Positions 34,134-45,153 of a stretch of 64,000 bases of DNA are shown here, one piece after another; positions within the stretch are counted from its first letter, which is position 1, and each line of letters starts with the position of its first letter. Under the pieces are notes generated by a model. It did not search any database, had not been told where the DNA came from, and saw only the letters and a list, made by a program, of their open reading frames with translations. The position numbers and the translations under genes are program-made. The stretch comes from Phytophthora hibernalis. Lineage: Eukaryota; Oomycota; Peronosporomycetes; Peronosporales; Peronosporaceae. Location: contig JAAKBF010000390.1 in NCBI GenBank assembly GCA_012656075.1, positions 558,001 through 622,000 on the forward strand. The letters run 5' to 3'.

Positions 34134-35749
34134 ATGGCGTATTTGAGGGCTCTCGTTCTTTGGCTGGTGGCGACACTGCTGTACCTTGCAAGCTTCACTG
34201 CCAATGGACAGCAAGTCGGAACATCCTGCTCACAGCCTCGCATCCGCAAGTCATGGGACGCCTACAACGCCACCGAGAAAGCTCTGTACATCGAAGCGGT
34301 GGGGGTCGCCATGGATCGAGGCTACCACCAGAAGTTCGTGCAGATTCACACGGAGCAGTTGACTGGACTGGAAGCGCACCAGACGTGCGTGTTCGTCTAC
34401 TGGCACCGGATGCTGTTGCTGGGGTACGAGAACATGCTGCGCAGTCTCAACACCACGTACCGCTGCGTCACGATGCCGTACTGGGACCACCTCTCAGGTT
34501 CCGCACGTCAGGCAAGTACTACCTGCTCCAACATCGAAGACTGCTCTCCGATCATTGCGGACTTTGGTGGAACGACCACCGGATTGAGCAAGAGCCTGTC
34601 AGTCTACGGGACGACCATCCCCTACACGGTCAGGACGGTTTGCGTGACTCAGGGCCTGGCCTCTCGGTTTTGCGGGAACAACACGGGTTGTGCGCACTGC
34701 ATCCTTCGGACACGCAGCAAGTACCTGAGCGCCATTACGTATCCGAACGAAGCGTCCTTCGGGTCTGTGTACCAGCAGGTGTTCACGTACAGCGACTGGG
34801 GAGCTTTACCGCTGCCGTCGAACGAGGCATCCACAGTAAGTACTCTCGTACAAACCATTTGTTCCAGTACTAACTTGTCGGGTACATGTAGACGCGATTC
34901 ACAACGCATTGGGGGAGTGATGACCTACTTCCAGGCACCAATCGACCCCGTGTTCTACTCACACCACACGCTCATCGACTTGCTCCAGACCATTTACCTC
35001 AAGTGCCAGAACGGCGACGAGAAGGTCTTCCTGTCTGCTGCAAACAAGAGCAGCGACCCGCGGTTCTGGGCGTCGTGTGCTCGATCTAACGGTGGGAACT
35101 TCAGCGCCTCAGACAATATCACGATGCGTGCCTTGGCGAACGATGGAAAAGCGTACGTGAACGTTTGGCAGGACCCCAAAACATGCTGTATCCGTTCTTC
35201 AAGGACCTGCCGTACAAGTACGCCGACTATGTGGACGCCAAGGACTTGGGTAACTACAGCTACACGTACGAGATCAGCGGTGGACTGGCCAACATGTACC
35301 AGAATTGCAAGGATTCCAACACGCTCAGCGCGGCTTCACTTCTTGCTGATGAGCGACAAGAAACTACCATGAGTTCTCTTCAAAAGGGTAAGGCTCCGCT
35401 ATACCCGTCAATAGAAGGCGGCACGGAGGACGATGACGCGGTGCGACTGTGGCACATTACCTTGTTCGAGGCCGCAGAGATCGTCGGGTATCAAGATTGG
35501 GCCGCAAGGGACCAGATGGAGATGATCGCGTGTCTTCACCATGGCGAGTGCATCGGTCCCGTCGACGACTACACTCAGCTCTTCCGTACCAACTTTGGCG
35601 TCCAAGGTCACCCTCGCTGCTTCTCGATCCTGCAAGACCTCGTAGCTGGCACTCGCGTTATCGGCATTCCAGAGTGGAGGGACATCACAAGTCGCTTTCT
35701 GCCTTGCCCCATGCACAACGAAGACGACGAGGAAGAAGCGGTGGCTTAG
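34134..35749 (+). CDS. Secreted tyrosinase (type-3 copper oxidase)
   Basis: The ATG at 34134 starts a signal peptide (LRALVLWLVATLLYLASFTANG). The tyrosinase common domain has a CuA region (FVQIHTEQ, then AHQTCVFVYWHRMLLLGYE) and a CuB region (DPVFYSHHTLIDLL), the His ligands of the dicopper site that oxidises monophenols and o-diphenols to quinones. A Cys-rich linker and an acidic tail ending DDEEEAVA follow. Perfect-looking splice signals at 34836 (GTAAGT) and 34891 (ATGTAG) bound 56 bases that are also open in frame, so splicing here needs a compensating shift nearby. A run of four C at 35174-35177 marks a second one-base frame change. An upstream in-frame ATG at 34035 is less likely. Confidence 0.8.
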
Positions 35750-36451
35750 TGTTGGTCAAAGACACAGCATTGAAGGGGTAAGTTCGTTGTATTTCATTAG
35801 TTTATCGAAGTAAAACTCGCGCGGGGACTTCAATGCGATTTGAGCTTTACATGTAAATGAATGTTTGCGCCTTGATTCGGTGGGATTCGTTGGCGAACTA
35901 ACGCGCTACAATCAGCACTTTTGATCACAGGCGAATCTAGCCGTCCAAGGTAGAAGTCAAAAGGCAACAAAAACGCTATGCAATGTACATGTATACGGTA
36001 CATGCACAGTAATACATGTAGCCGAAGAGGGCGGCACGTACCGGTAATACAATATTCACAGCTTTTCCGGAGCGACTCTCGCTCATGATCGCCGACGGGG
36101 ATGGTACCAGATTTATTTATCAAAATGCTCCGCGACAACACCTCTTGCCTGGGAGCCTTAAGTTGTCTTACCGATATGTCACCGTTCACTTCGTTGCCTT
36201 TACCGGTATCATGCAAAGTCGTTCAAATGATCAAAAATCGAGTGGTGCTGCAGCTTTTCCGGCGGGTCGTGTTGTTGAAGTGCAGTTGCACCGACTTTAG
36301 CCCACTATGTCCCGCACAATTTGCCCCGTTTTCAAAGTAATCATTTCCAAAAAGCGACAGTTGTCCGGACACGGCACATTACCGTTACTTTTGCAACGTC
36401 AGTGTCCATTCAGCCATTCAGTGCGCACATTCACTTTCGTTCGACGTAATA
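35750..36451. other. Intergenic, TACATGTA-rich
   Basis: No gene. TACATGTA occurs near 35849, 35990 and 36013, upstream of the SulP 4 gene. These are possible promoter elements. Confidence 0.45.
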
Positions 36452-38533
36452 ATGGGAAGTCAGGCCGGCGACGTCGAGCAAGGGTTCACGCCGCGACTCA
36501 GCGGCGCCTCCTCCATCTACTTCCCACCCACGCAGCTCAAGTCCACTCAGCAGTACACGGCACTCGAGCCCAGCGACGTCACGCACTCACTGCGCGCACA
36601 ATTGGACGAGAGTGTTGGTCAAGGTGTCCGTAGAATAGTACGTACCGTGCGGCAGATGTCACAGCAGACGCCGCAGCTATCGACCACCGAAACGACTAAA
36701 AAGATCCGCGACGACGTCATGAGCTCCACGCTTTTCTATTGGCAGAACCTGCTGCTCTTCCAGCGGGAGATGCTCTGCGGCGTGGCTGCCATGTTGCTCA
36801 TGATGCCCGAGACGGTGGCTTTCAGCTACGCAGCCAACCTGGACCCGCTCAATGGACTGTACGCCACGGGCTTCCTGGGTCTGGCCGTGAGTCTCTTTGG
36901 CGGCGTACCGGCCACTGTTGCCGGTGCGGCTGGAGCTGTGGCTATGGTCATGCCAACCATCACAAGTGGCACAGGATCGCTCGCGTATTTGACGTACGAG
37001 GAACGACTGCAGCACTTGTTTGTGGCAGTGACGGTCGCTGGTATCCTGGAGCTGCTCTTTGGACTGCTGGGGCTCTCGAAGCTCTTCGCGATGATCCCTC
37101 GCACGGCGCACATTGGCTTCTTGAACGGCCTGGCGCTCATGATGTTCATCTCGCAGAAAACCACCATCGAGGTGTGCAGGAACGACACGATGAACTTCGG
37201 AGAGTGCGAGATCGCTGGAGATCTCGAGTGGATGAGTGCGTCCTCTGCCACGACGTGGGTCACGATCGGACTCGTGCTGTTGACTATGGCCATCATGCAT
37301 TATTTCCCCAGGACGCCGTTCATCGGCCACTTGATCCCGCCCACCCTCGTGGCGGCGATTGTTGCCACGGCATTCGAGTTCGGCATCAATCGTCCGCTGC
37401 TGGGCTACGACGTTCGCACTATTGGCGACACGTCTCCTCTGAGCGGCGGCTTGCCAACTTTTGCAATTCCCAAGTTCGGCGACGTGCAGGACTGGGGTGT
37501 GGTGCTGTCCACTGCTGCTAGTATCATGGCCGTCGGACTATTCGAGTCACTCATGACCCTGCAGTCAGTCGTGGACCTGAAGAAGGAACAGCTTTCGCAG
37601 ACGGCCACGCGCAAGGAGTGCATTGCGCAGGGTATCGGTAATATTTTGTGCGGCTTCTTCTCTGGCATGGGAGGCTGTTCCATGATCGCCCAGTCCAACG
37701 GAAACATTTTGAACGGTGCGCTTTACCGCCTTTCGTCATTCGTAAGCGCGGTGTGCACCTTTGGTGGTGTTCTTTGCCAGCTCGGTGATTGAGCGTGTGC
37801 CGGTGGCATGCCTTACTGGCATCCTCTTCGTGATTGTCATTCACACGTTCTACTGGCCATCGCTCAAGCTCATTTTCCGAGTCAAGATCACGGACTCCAT
37901 CGCCATCATCCTCGTGACAGTGCTTGCAGCTGCCATGAACTTAGCTATTGCAGTTATTGTCGGCGTTATTTGGCAGTGTCTTGTCAATGGCTGGCAGAGT
38001 GGCCACCAGCTCACCTTTCGCACTGGTATGGAGGTCGTTCCGTTGTCAACGCCCACGATCGCGCTGAGGACCACGAGCTGCTCACGAACCATGAGGAGGC
38101 CAAGATTTACTACATCAAGGGGCAGCTTCTCTTCTCGTCGGTGGCATCTTTCCGCGAGTTCTTCGATGTACTCCGCGATCCGAGCGTGGTCATTCTGGAC
38201 ATGAGTGACTGTACCTTCGCCGATTTCTCCGCTGCTGCTGCGCTGCGTGAGGCTGCCATGCGCTACCGTGACGCCGGCAAAACACTGGTGGCGCGCAACC
38301 TCGACCAGCAGTCTCTGGACATGCTGAACCACGATTTCGGCTGGGACTCTGTGGAGCACATCCAGATCGCGACACCGGGTACCACCACCAACTGTGACGA
38401 GCTCGTCAAGAGTAAGGTCGACAAGGAGCGCGCCTCTCGTTACTCACACGCGTCCCAGGGATCGCTGCACCAGCTACACATTCCGTCGCCACGCGAGAGT
38501 TCCACGCCGTACCACCCCGCTACCGGACCATAA
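36452..38533 (+). CDS. SulP-family anion transporter 4, bacterial-type, with STAS domain
   Basis: Start MGSQAGDVEQGF. This copy is clearly different from SulP 1-3. The membrane domain carries MMPETVAFSYAANLDPLNGL, AGAAGAVAMVMPTITSGTG, IGFLNGLALMMF and GLFESLMTLQSVVDLKKEQ, then GNILCGFFSGMGGCSMIAQS, all typical of bacterial-type SulP proteins. The C-terminal STAS domain has VILDMSDCTFADFSAAAAL. Frame changes lie near 37760 (an extra G in TTTGGTGG) and near 38042. The rest is uninterrupted. A plasma-membrane sulfate, bicarbonate or other anion carrier; the substrate cannot be read from sequence. Confidence 0.8.
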
Positions 38534-38937
38534 ATGGCTTTCAAGTATCATGGAGGAAAGCTGTCGGTGAGACAGCTGCTTCAATCGGCCAAGGAATCGG
38601 AGACGCTCTTCTCCGCGGAACTTTGAATCACAAGGGCGAATCGGTTTGTGAAAGAGTCTTCCAGGGTGCAGACAGTGCTATCCGACAATGCCCCAACCCA
38701 AAGACAATGATTCTGCAACATGGCAGAATTATCCCTTTCCAAGAGAATCAAGACCTGGAACACACTCCTTCGTAGAGTACGGTAGCAACCTCACTAGCTT
38801 CCACCACCAAACCACTGACAATACACCCCTCTCTTTCATGCAGCTTAAACCAAACCGCTAAATCCGCTCTACAACTTTGCATGTCACTCTTCTCAATCCA
38901 ATCCCTCTCCAGTGACTACATTATTAGTTTTCAAGCA

Positions 38938-40446
38938 ATGCGTCGCCATGTACCCGCCAGCACCGGACTCCAGGCGCTCAACAGCGAGAACGAAGCCGCC
39001 CGCTTCGACGAGGCTCTACGTGGCTACTTCCGGGAAGCTTCACCCACCCGCACACGCGTCAGAGGCCGCGACGCATCCCCCAAACCTGCAGAAATCGATG
39101 CCGAGACGTGTCTGAAGCAACTTAAGCGTCTACTTCGCGACGCTGCTGCCTCTACGCAATATCAGTACATTCACAGACTCCACGCAATGATTTTGCACCA
39201 ATTGCGGCGCGGAACCAAGTCCCCGACGGTGTTTGCCAAGGTATCTGGACTGTAGGACGTGCTTTGGGTGAATTCCTGACGTTTTCTTGAGCTTTTTGCA
39301 GGCGGTGACGCTGTGTCGAGAGATTTTCAAGCGGTCGGTGGCCTTCCGAGCGCTCATCGCGACTCAAACCGCGTCTTTCTTTGATCAGCTGTTAGCTGCC
39401 TCGGGTGAAGACCCGAGAGCCAACGTGTCGAGAGCGTTGCGCGCGAGAAATCGCCGCTCGACGCAGTTGACGGCGGCGTTGGCGCTCATTGAGACGTGGA
39501 AACAGGACTTTGGGGAGAAATATCCGTCACTTGTGGCGGGTTATGCGGTGCTGGTGGAGAAGGGTATGTGTTCCCTCGGGAGCGTGAGAGACAGCGGCAG
39601 GAAGAGCAGCAACAAGTGGCCACGAGACGACATCGGGAGCGGGTGAGTGACGCCAAGAAGCAGCAGCGAGATAAAGAGATGGCGCAGGTTGTTCCCGAGA
39701 TGGAGCAGGTGCTGCTGGAGATGAACCGCGCGTTTGAGATTCTGGTGCCGACGCTGGATGCGTTTCAATTGTCGGATGGAGAGGAGCAGGAGTCGGAGGG
39801 TGTAGATAGTGCTGCCAGTTCAGATAAAGGTGGAAACGGAGAAGTGCAGGATGATAGCGGTGGTGTTCAGTGGGAAGACGTTGCTACTCAAGATTCAGCA
39901 ACGGGTGACGGAGATGAGGAGGATGATGCTGTGGAGTGGGAAAGCGTGGAAGCGGAAGGTGACAGAATTGGAGATACTGCGTTTCGCGACGACGTTGAGG
40001 AAGAGGACGCCATCGAAGATCAGATGGATATTAATGACATTGTACAGGCCTATGGACTCGGCAGCTCGTCGTATCAACTCACAGTCGAAGTTTCCAAGCG
40101 TGTCTGCGAAGAGACTGCCGACAACGACGCGCTCTTCCGGAATCTAGCGGACGGTGCGCTACGCATGCGCAAACGCTTCCTACCGTTATTGGACGATTGG
40201 GAGCAGCATTCGACGCTAGCAAGGCAGTCATCTCCTTCTGCGTTGCAATCCCAACGCGGTGTGCTGGAGCGGATTCGTGACTTGCGAGATCGCATGACGC
40301 GAGCGTTGTTGAAGTGGGAAGACCTGGTACAAGGCTCTAAGCAGTCCGAGAGAGACATCTCCTCTCAGCGTTCAGTGATCACATTGCCCATCGACGCCTA
40401 CGTCCCTCCTGTCAAGCGGCAACGTCGTTCCAGCAACCCATCTTAG
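38938..40446 (+). CDS. UVSSA: UV-stimulated scaffold protein A (UVSSA)-like
   Basis: Exon 1 is 38938-39240 and exon 2 starts 39302, after an intron GTATCT...TTTTTGCAG, phase 0. The N-terminal helical VHS-like region includes CLKQLKRLLRDAA, IFKRSVAFRALIATQTASFF and LIETWKQDFGEKYPSLVAGY. A basic KKQQRDKEM helix and a long acidic stretch (WEDVATQ, WESVEAEGD) follow. The C-terminal helices end with a basic VKRQRRSSNPS. In other eukaryotes UVSSA recruits TFIIH to stalled RNA polymerase II in transcription-coupled repair. One G appears to be missing in the GGG at 39562-39564. Family call is moderately sure, based on the N-terminal module and acidic middle. Confidence 0.65.
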
Positions 40447-41971
40447 TTCATTCGCCTACAGGATTGCCCCGATGTTGCGGGTAACATGGCACGCTCTTCT
40501 CGGACCGGCTTCTCTGGTATGGCTGAGTTGAACGGCACCCTACACTCCACAAGGAGTAAGACGAAACTTTCAGCGGGGCATAGGTTGCTATTGTGCTCCA
40601 TGCGAAATCAACTTGCGAAAGTGAGGATGAAGATGCGGCTGGTGGGTTTATCTATAAACTACTTCGTACTGTTTATAGTAATACGTCTGTGACTTTCTCG
40701 TGAGCGAGGACAGTAAACCACTGGGACCTGGCTCGACACTGCGAGCAGGAAGCATTGGAGCGACAAGCTGCTGAAAATGACTCTCCCGCTCTTCATGATG
40801 AAGCGCAAGCTACACCCTGAAGAACTCCGACGCTACCATATCTAGAAACTTCGGCCGATACATTGAGGTCTACAATCGTCGCTGCGTTCATGCCGACAGC
40901 ATGCAACTTATCGCCACCGTTGCTCTGCAAACGTCAGCGAGGACGCAGTAGACGGAGCGAGAATGCCACTACAGTATGGTGGACGTGCTCAAAAGACGAA
41001 TGCATTTGTACAACAGGAAAACGCGTTCAACAGTCCTGCAACCACTAGGAATTATGTAGGATATCGTTTACAGTTTACAGCAGGCCACCGGTGGAATTAA
41101 TACAGTACCCGCTTGCAGCTGCAACCCGACAGCGTCTACCGATCCCAAAGCTGAGCTTTTGCACATGCCCACCATCGATCTCGTTATCGCGAAGCTGCTC
41201 ACCACGACCAAATGAAACTTACATGCTCAATGTCAAAAATCATCCACAGCAGGACCCACTCAACGAAGCAGGTGGTGCACCGGTAAACCAATGCAAGCAG
41301 TGCTGTCCATCCAAGTGTACATGGCGACAATGGGCCTTTGCGGCCAAGCCACTGCACGTCCCACCTCAACAACCTTCCAGGCTCAGATTACCAGATCAGG
41401 TTTGACCGTTTTGGTGCCGCGTCTGTGCGAGGTACTTGTCACACTTGACTACCACAAGTCGACAACGCTTCCCTCGGTCAGGCATTGCAACGCCTCAACG
41501 AAGGTCTCCGCTATCCCAGCGTCGACTTCCATGCAAAATGAACTTGCAGCCAAGTGTCGTGGCCAACACCTCACTCCAAAGCCGAAAACCGCGAAAGATA
41601 CTTTCGGTCTGAGCATCCTTGTCATCCTCAAGCGGATCTGATCTCCTCGTTTGCAGCGCCTATCCAACTTCTTGACGCCGTCTGCCGTTGACGCCGCATG
41701 ACGAGCGCAGCAGAAAATACGGCGGGGCGTTGAGCATGGACCTCCACGTATCTTTTGCTCCAATCTCCGCAGCACCACGGGAGCACCTGCTGCAAATTGC
41801 AGCAGGTGTTTCAATGCAGCCGAGGCAGGCCCTGCCTGTAGGATTGCGTCGCCGCCGACAACTTGTCGGTCTCTCCCGGTTAAGGCGTTGGGTTAAGCCG
41901 GGCGTCGATCAATCGATCGGTCACTTTCCAATCTGCCACGCACAGCACAAGTCCTCGACCACCTCATCTCA
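40447..41971 (+). other. Possible degenerate coding stretch, no intact gene
   Basis: Short protein-like segments appear in shifting frames on the plus strand: DLARHCEQEALERQAAEN near 40728, IEVYNRRCVHADSMQLIATV near 40863, and VLKRRMHLYNRKTRS near 40985. None forms a continuous frame and no domain is recognised. A perfect hairpin sits at 41784-41808. Confidence 0.3.
41784..41808. repeat. Hairpin with 10-base arms
   Basis: CACCTGCTGC, spacer AAATT, GCAGCAGGTG. Role unknown. Confidence 0.4.
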
Positions 41972-43485
41972 ATGAGCTGCATCTCGAACGAAAGCGTTGA
42001 TGGCAAACGCCGCTTCCGCTGCGTGCCATTGAGCGCTTCGGCATTGCTGAACCCGAGGTGTCCGTCAAGTGCTGCCACGCCATTGCCATCAGCGGTGACA
42101 TGGACCAACTACTCCACTTCCTACCCACAGCAGTCATGCGCACGTATAACCGACACCCGCGCCTGCGCGCACTCGTCGTCAAGGACGAGGAATTCATGGC
42201 CGAAGTCCAGCCACGGATCACATTGGACGACGTCGCGGCCAAGAATCTGCTGCGCGTTCGCGAACTGTCGGACTCTGCAGAGGACGTAGCAGACTGGAAG
42301 AACTGGAACCAATTCGTGCAGACGGAGACCCACGTGCCGTTCGACCGCTTCATGCAGTTCATGTTCTACCTCACGGTGTGGGTTAACAAATCCGAGAACA
42401 AGGCGCGTTTCTTCCTCTTCTCGGACCACATCATGTCGGACGGTGACTCCGGTATGATCTTCGTCAACGACACGCTCGAGGACGTTGCGTTGCTGTCGAT
42501 CGAGGCGGCCAAACCCGTGAACGAGTTCCCATTGCGACCGTCGCTCTACGACATGTGGTTCACAAGTCCGTGGTGGCTCAAACCCGTGGCCAAGACCATG
42601 TTGGCACTCGTGGGCGGCTCGGCTTTCGTCGACTTCATGAAGGTGTTCAAGCCCGTGTTGGCCCCGCGTGCAGACCAGAAGGACTTTGGCCTCCCGTTCG
42701 AACAGAACAGCACCACTTTGCTCTGTCAGGCTGGTGAACCGACCAACATGCGCGACACCCTGCGTAGATGTAAGGAGGAAGGCGTCACGCTGGGTGGAGC
42801 TCTGATCCCGATGTTGGTGTTGGCTTTTTACCATGCCAGCAAGGTCGACCACAAGCTCAAGAGCGTTGATGAGACCGACGGCCCATTTCGTTTCGTGGCG
42901 GACATTTGTTACAACATGCGCCAGCGTGTACCTGAGCCTGCGGAGGAGCGTCAAGTGGGTCTCTACGTGACCAACACCCCGTTGCAGTGGCTGGCCACCG
43001 AGGGTGTGGACATGAAGACGGCCAAGTTCTGGGACCTTGCACGCACCTCCAAGCAGCAGATGGCTAAACAGGGTGACAAACTCCTGGAGATGGCCATGCC
43101 GTGCTTCTTGATGGACCGAAAGCTCACCAAGCCGAACATTGGCGACCTTCTTGGCGACTTCAAGATTCCGAGTTCGTGCACGGGTGACGCCACCATCTCG
43201 AACCTCGGACGGTACATCTACAAGACCAAACACATTTTGGCCGCCAACGGCGAGCTCAAGGTGGAAGACATGTTCGCCTTCTGCGCCATCCCCTTCGTGG
43301 CCACATCCTCGACGATTTGGCTCTCGACCGTCAACAACTTCAACTACTCGCTGGCTCACAAGGTCGACGAGAAGGTTGGCAGCGAGCTCTTCAATGCCTA
43401 CGTGAAGATCTGCGAGAACACCAGCAACATCCAGAAGGACGACACGATGGAGGAGGTGCTCAAGCGTCTCGGCATTGAGGCCTGA
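41972..43485 (+). CDS. Condensation/acetyltransferase-like protein (HxxxD acyltransferase)
   Basis: Start MSCISNESVDG. An apparent missing A in the AAA at 42005-42007 joins it to the long frame that runs to 43485. The chloramphenicol-acetyltransferase-like fold shows its catalytic HxxxD as DHIMSDGDSG (about residue 150). The second half has MRDTLRRCKEEGVTLGGAL and GDATISNLGRYIYK, and a DFGLPFEQ linker. Family members transfer acyl groups from CoA or carrier proteins to alcohols or amines. Length, about 500 residues, fits a single condensation-type domain. Substrate unknown. A long antisense open frame here is a shadow. Confidence 0.75.
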
Positions 43486-43519
43486 TCAGTGTGTTGTAGT
43501 ACTAGTAATAAGTGTTCAT

Positions 43520-43783
43520 TTAAATGAAATCCCTACGATAACCCCGAAGCGCCTTCATGGTTGATGGCTGCACATGTATCTTGCAGTCTGCAAGTCGCAG
43601 ATGATGACCACAAATCTGTGCGGCAAAGTTTCCGACATCCTTGAGGCAGCCAAGTGATGGCGGCGTGGTTGATTCACAAAAGCTCGTGATGAAAAGACCT
43701 CCATGATGACGTACGTGAGCATACACTTCGAAGTGTACTTCAGGCTTCGGACCCACCCCTCGATATGCTAAGATTTCATGCAA
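43520..43783 (-). CDS. C-terminal coding fragment, possibly EF-Ts-like
   Basis: A protein-like frame (PEVHFEVYAHVRHHGGLFI ... LGCLKDVGNFAAQICGHHL) ends 34 bases from the acyltransferase stop, in convergent orientation. The order 'glycine-rich beta strand, then helix with DVGNFAAQI' recalls the C-terminal dimerisation domain of mitochondrial elongation factor Ts, but that is only a resemblance. Upstream exons are not identified; a donor GTAAGT lies near 43805. Confidence 0.3.
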   Translation of the reverse strand: MHEILAYRGVGPKPEVHFEVYAHVRHHGGLFITSFCESTTPPSLGCLKDVGNFAAQICGHHLRLADCKIHVQPSTMKALRGYRRDFI

Positions 43784-43886
43784 AACTTCTCATGTATGCC
43801 GACTTACAGTCGCTGATATCTTCTCCTCGCTTGCATGAACGGATGCAGACGTAGCAATTACTTACGTTTTGGAGTAGTGAAAAGTT

Positions 43887-44861
43887 TCACATGTCATACC
43901 TCTCTTGTCCATTTCGACTGCAAGATCTGAGCGAGCAATCAACTATTTTCTTTTCTAGCACGGCGACGTACTGGTTGAGTTCACGCGCTTGCCGCTCCAG
44001 AGCCTTCTTCTCCAGTGTCTGCTGACGGATGTACGACAGATACTTCTTCAGATGAGCTTGCTGCGTTCGGGCCGTTTGCTGAAAGCTCTGCGCCATCAAG
44101 CGTTTCCTGTCAACGAGCTGTCCGAAGCGCGTCTCGAGCTTCGCGATGACCTGTTGAAGGTGCTTTATCTGTAGAACCTTACCCTTCAGCTGCGCATGAA
44201 GAGAGGTCAGAGGAAGCTTGCGAAGTTGGCTACAAGTAGCGTGCTTGTTTGATCTGCAGTCACTTCGTGCATCTTCGTCGTCGCTATCAGTGCTGACATC
44301 TTCCTCAGTTGAATCTTGAGACTCTTCTAGCTGATTCCCAAGGGAGATCGAAGCTACAGACTGCACCCGACCGTCCGCTGTGATGTCCTTCTTCTTTCTC
44401 CGCATCGCTTCGAGCTCTTTCGCTTGCTGCACAACGATAGCTTGCAATCGTCGGATTTGAGTTTGTTCATTTCCACCAACGTCTTCGTCTCCGCTCTCTA
44501 CCTCCTTCGCACCCGCCAACTCTCCATTGCTATGCGTAAATATGTTCTCGCTACCACCCGATCGATTGCAACTTCGCGTCATCGACTCATTCATCTTCAC
44601 CAACCTTTCCATCTTCTGAAACATTGCAACGCACTGGTCATGGTCCTCTCGCGCTCTCGCCTCACTCACCTCTCGCAACTCCACCAACTCTTGCCGAAGC
44701 TCACAGCACGAAGCACACTGCAAAGGTAACAACACAACATCAATATTTATCTCTTCATACAAGCAGTCACAATGCAGTCCGACTCCCACCTTTTGCTTCA
44801 TCCAAGTCTCCACACTTGTCTTGTGCACACGAAGCGACACTTGAACCGTTACCACCAACAT
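43887..44861 (-). CDS. Coiled-coil protein, unrecognised
   Basis: One open frame of 324 residues. An intron at 44718-44789 (GTGGGA...CTTTGCAG, 72 bases) is a multiple of three without stops. If spliced it joins ETWMKQK directly to CASCCELRQELVEL. Two coiled-coil blocks (CELRQELVELREV; LKGKVLQIKHLQQVIAKLE to ALERQARELNQYVAVLEKK) flank an acidic Ser/Asp-rich linker. A GTATGA donor near the end suggests that more exons could follow. Function unknown; cytoskeletal or scaffold-like by composition. Confidence 0.55.
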   Translation of the reverse strand: MLVVTVQVSLRVHKTSVETWMKQKVGVGLHCDCLYEEINIDVVLLPLQCASCCELRQELVELREVSEARAREDHDQCVAMFQKMERLVKMNESMTRSCNRSGGSENIFTHSNGELAGAKEVESGDEDVGGNEQTQIRRLQAIVVQQAKELEAMRRKKKDITADGRVQSVASISLGNQLEESQDSTEEDVSTDSDDEDARSDCRSNKHATCSQLRKLPLTSLHAQLKGKVLQIKHLQQVIAKLETRFGQLVDRKRLMAQSFQQTARTQQAHLKKYLSYIRQQTLEKKALERQARELNQYVAVLEKKIVDCSLRSCSRNGQERYDM

Positions 44862-45153
44862 GGCTACATTCCAAATGGCTACATTTCACCACACGTACCC
44901 CTTCTAAACCTGATACCGCTTTCACCAGGTTCAACTGGTTTCTTATTCAGTCCAAGTCGCCGCCCTCTACGCTGGACGCATCGTCGTCTTCCGCGCGCTC
45001 GTCGTCGCTCCCCGACGCCCTCCTCTCTCTCCAACACCACTCTCCTTCTTCCCAAGATCATCCTGCATCTATCGTCGCCCTTGTCGCTCTCTGTCGTGCC
45101 CTGTAGCCCCCACAACCTCGTGTTCAAGAGTGTACCACTAATCGGGTACAATT

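Noticed and set aside
34109..34873. 254-codon plus-strand frame overlapping tyrosinase
   Set aside because: Shadow frame. The copper-site residues are in the other frame.
36677..37330. 217-codon minus-strand frame
   Set aside because: Antisense to the SulP 4 membrane domain.
42121..43359. 412-codon minus-strand open frame
   Set aside because: Antisense to the acyltransferase frame. Composition (His/Glu/Arg-rich) is that of a codon-bias shadow and no domain is visible.
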